Below, one piece after another: positions 6,179-7,136 of a stretch of DNA of 7,136 bases. How positions within the stretch are numbered: the first letter of the stretch is position 1; each line of letters opens with the position of its first letter. A model generated the notes under the pieces. The model was not told the DNA's origin. It ran no database searches and worked only from the letters and a program-made list of their open reading frames with translations. The position numbers and the translations under genes were made by a program. Source of the stretch: Gracilibacteraceae bacterium (GTDB lineage: Bacteria; Bacillota; Desulfitobacteriia; Desulfitobacteriales; Syntrophobotulaceae); assembly GCA_031255985.1 (NCBI GenBank), contig JAIRRL010000104.1:1-7136 (forward strand). Direction: 5' to 3'.

Positions 6179-7136
6179 ATGAGAAAAACCGGGATTTCTG
6201 TGGCTCTGTCTCTGTTGCTGCTTCTTTTTATGACCTGTCTGCCGGCGCCTTCAGTGGAGGCCGCCCCCTCCGACCTGACAATCACTATTCTGGCGGAACC
6301 TGAACTTGAATTCACCAGCGTGGATCCATTTTGGGATCGCACCGGCTCTGAAGCCGCTGTCGTCGTGGTGGATGATAAACAGGGCCTGGTTGATAAATAT
6401 GGGAAAAACCTCATTCCTGTTGAATTTTATGGAGTTGGCAGTACGTTCAACTGGAGCGAAGGCGTATTGTACGAGGTAAATAATCGCATTGACGACAGTC
6501 ACACCCAATCCGGGCTTTATACCGTCAGCGGCAGCGAAGCGGAGGAACTCCTGCCCTGCGTCTACGATGATATAAACGGGTATTACCGGCAAGGTCAAAA
6601 TATGTGGGTTCGTTTGAAAAAAGACGGTAAGTACGGTCTGTACGACATAAGCAGGCAAGAAATTTTGCTCGAATGTATTTACGACGAAGAAATTAAAGTT
6701 ATTCCCAACGGACGTTTTATTGTCAAGGAAAATGGAAAGTACGGCGTTATTAACAATAACGGGCAAACCGTCGTTGATTTTGCTTACGATTATTTGGCTA
6801 ATATTAACTTAACGCAGTATCTCGTGAAAAAAGACGGCCAATACAAAATTATCGACCAAAATCAAAACACAGTCCGAAACTATACCTACACAAAAATGGA
6901 GTTCTTCGCGGACAATCTGGCCGTGGCCTGGGACGGCGCTCATTACGGCGTCGTTGATACTTCCGACCGGACTGTTCTGTCATTTGTATATGATGAGATA
7001 AAGCCTTACAGCAAAGCCGCGGAAGCCGCCGTCGCCCGGAAAGACGGCAAATACGGCGCTGTCAGCAGCAAAGGCGATACAGTGGTCGAATCGGTTGATT
7101 TTCGGTATGACAATCTTATAAACAATTATTACTATG
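6179..7136 (+). CDS. Secreted WG-repeat protein, 3' end outside window
   Basis: The frame is open from ATG 6179 to the window end (319 complete codons plus one base), so the C terminus is missing. Residues 1-29 form a Sec signal peptide: MRKTG, hydrophobic ISVALSLLLLLFMTCL, and likely cleavage near VEAAP. From about residue 67 the protein carries WG (KWG)-type beta repeats of roughly 30-35 residues. Their cores are QGLVDKYGKNLIPVEF, KYGLYDISRQEI, KYGVINNNGQTVVDFAYD, QYKIIDQNQNTV, HYGVVDTSDRTVLSFVYDE and KYGAVSSKGDTV. These fit the family pattern 'dGkyGvid..G..v.p..YD.i', with the usual Trp mostly replaced by Tyr. WG repeats are thought to form beta-propeller-like or extended beta modules and have no known enzymatic activity. 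After secretion the protein may stay at the surface or be released; no anchor is visible in the part seen. It lies 160 bp after the membrane-protein gene and probably has its own promoter. Confidence 0.9.
   Translation, partial: MRKTGISVALSLLLLLFMTCLPAPSVEAAPSDLTITILAEPELEFTSVDPFWDRTGSEAAVVVVDDKQGLVDKYGKNLIPVEFYGVGSTFNWSEGVLYEVNNRIDDSHTQSGLYTVSGSEAEELLPCVYDDINGYYRQGQNMWVRLKKDGKYGLYDISRQEILLECIYDEEIKVIPNGRFIVKENGKYGVINNNGQTVVDFAYDYLANINLTQYLVKKDGQYKIIDQNQNTVRNYTYTKMEFFADNLAVAWDGAHYGVVDTSDRTVLSFVYDEIKPYSKAAEAAVARKDGKYGAVSSKGDTVVESVDFRYDNLINNYYY
6377..7093 (+). repeat. WG-type beta repeats (protein level)
   Basis: Six diverged repeats are spaced about 34-36 residues apart from residue 150 onward (KYG at 151, KYG at 187, QYK at 221, HYG at 256, KYG at 291), with an earlier degenerate copy at about residue 67. 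They are similar in protein sequence but not in DNA, so this is an old array, unlike the Sel1 array. Confidence 0.75.

Noticed and set aside
6251..6766. Antisense open frame of 171 codons opposite the start of the WG-repeat gene
   Set aside because: The + strand has a ribosome binding site, a signal peptide and WG repeats; the antisense product resembles nothing.

Overview
The window looks like a Gram-positive (Bacillota-type) chromosome segment of moderately high GC. The main evidence is a secreted protein ending in three cell-wall-binding type 2 (CWB2, PF04122-like) modules, a family typical of clostridia and relatives. Strong AGGAGG-type ribosome binding sites, a convincing TTG start and sigma-A style promoters fit this. 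No tRNA, rRNA, CRISPR array, transposase or integrase is visible, and genus cannot be assigned. Every gene I can support lies on the + strand.

Layout. Positions 1-874 hold two small, highly charged proteins of unknown function; the first enters from outside the window. Positions 875-1067 form a leader region with an exact consensus promoter (TTGACA, 17 bp, TATAAT at 924-952) and a strong ribosome binding site. Downstream is a compact set: a secreted CWB2 protein (1068-3404), a 13-repeat Sel1-like protein (3465-5057) and a single-pass membrane protein of unknown family started by TTG (5083-6018). After a 160-bp gap with its own likely promoter comes a secreted WG-repeat protein (6179 to beyond the window end), which is cut off at its 3' side.

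How the genes may work together. Three of the four downstream products carry export or membrane signals: CWB2 is secreted and bound to the wall, the TTG-start protein is membrane-anchored, and the WG protein is secreted. The Sel1 protein has no export signal and is probably a cytoplasmic scaffold. A surface-associated module built from repeat proteins is a reasonable inference, but nothing in the sequence shows an enzymatic activity.

Most interesting points: the exact consensus promoter; signs that the CWB2 gene has lost or shifted its last 20 or so codons at a G5 run, since the alternative frame would end in a 4-base ATGA overlap with the Sel1 start; block-wise amplification in the Sel1 array; two mutually exclusive hairpins ahead of the WG gene; and an open in-frame stretch after the TGA of the second small gene.
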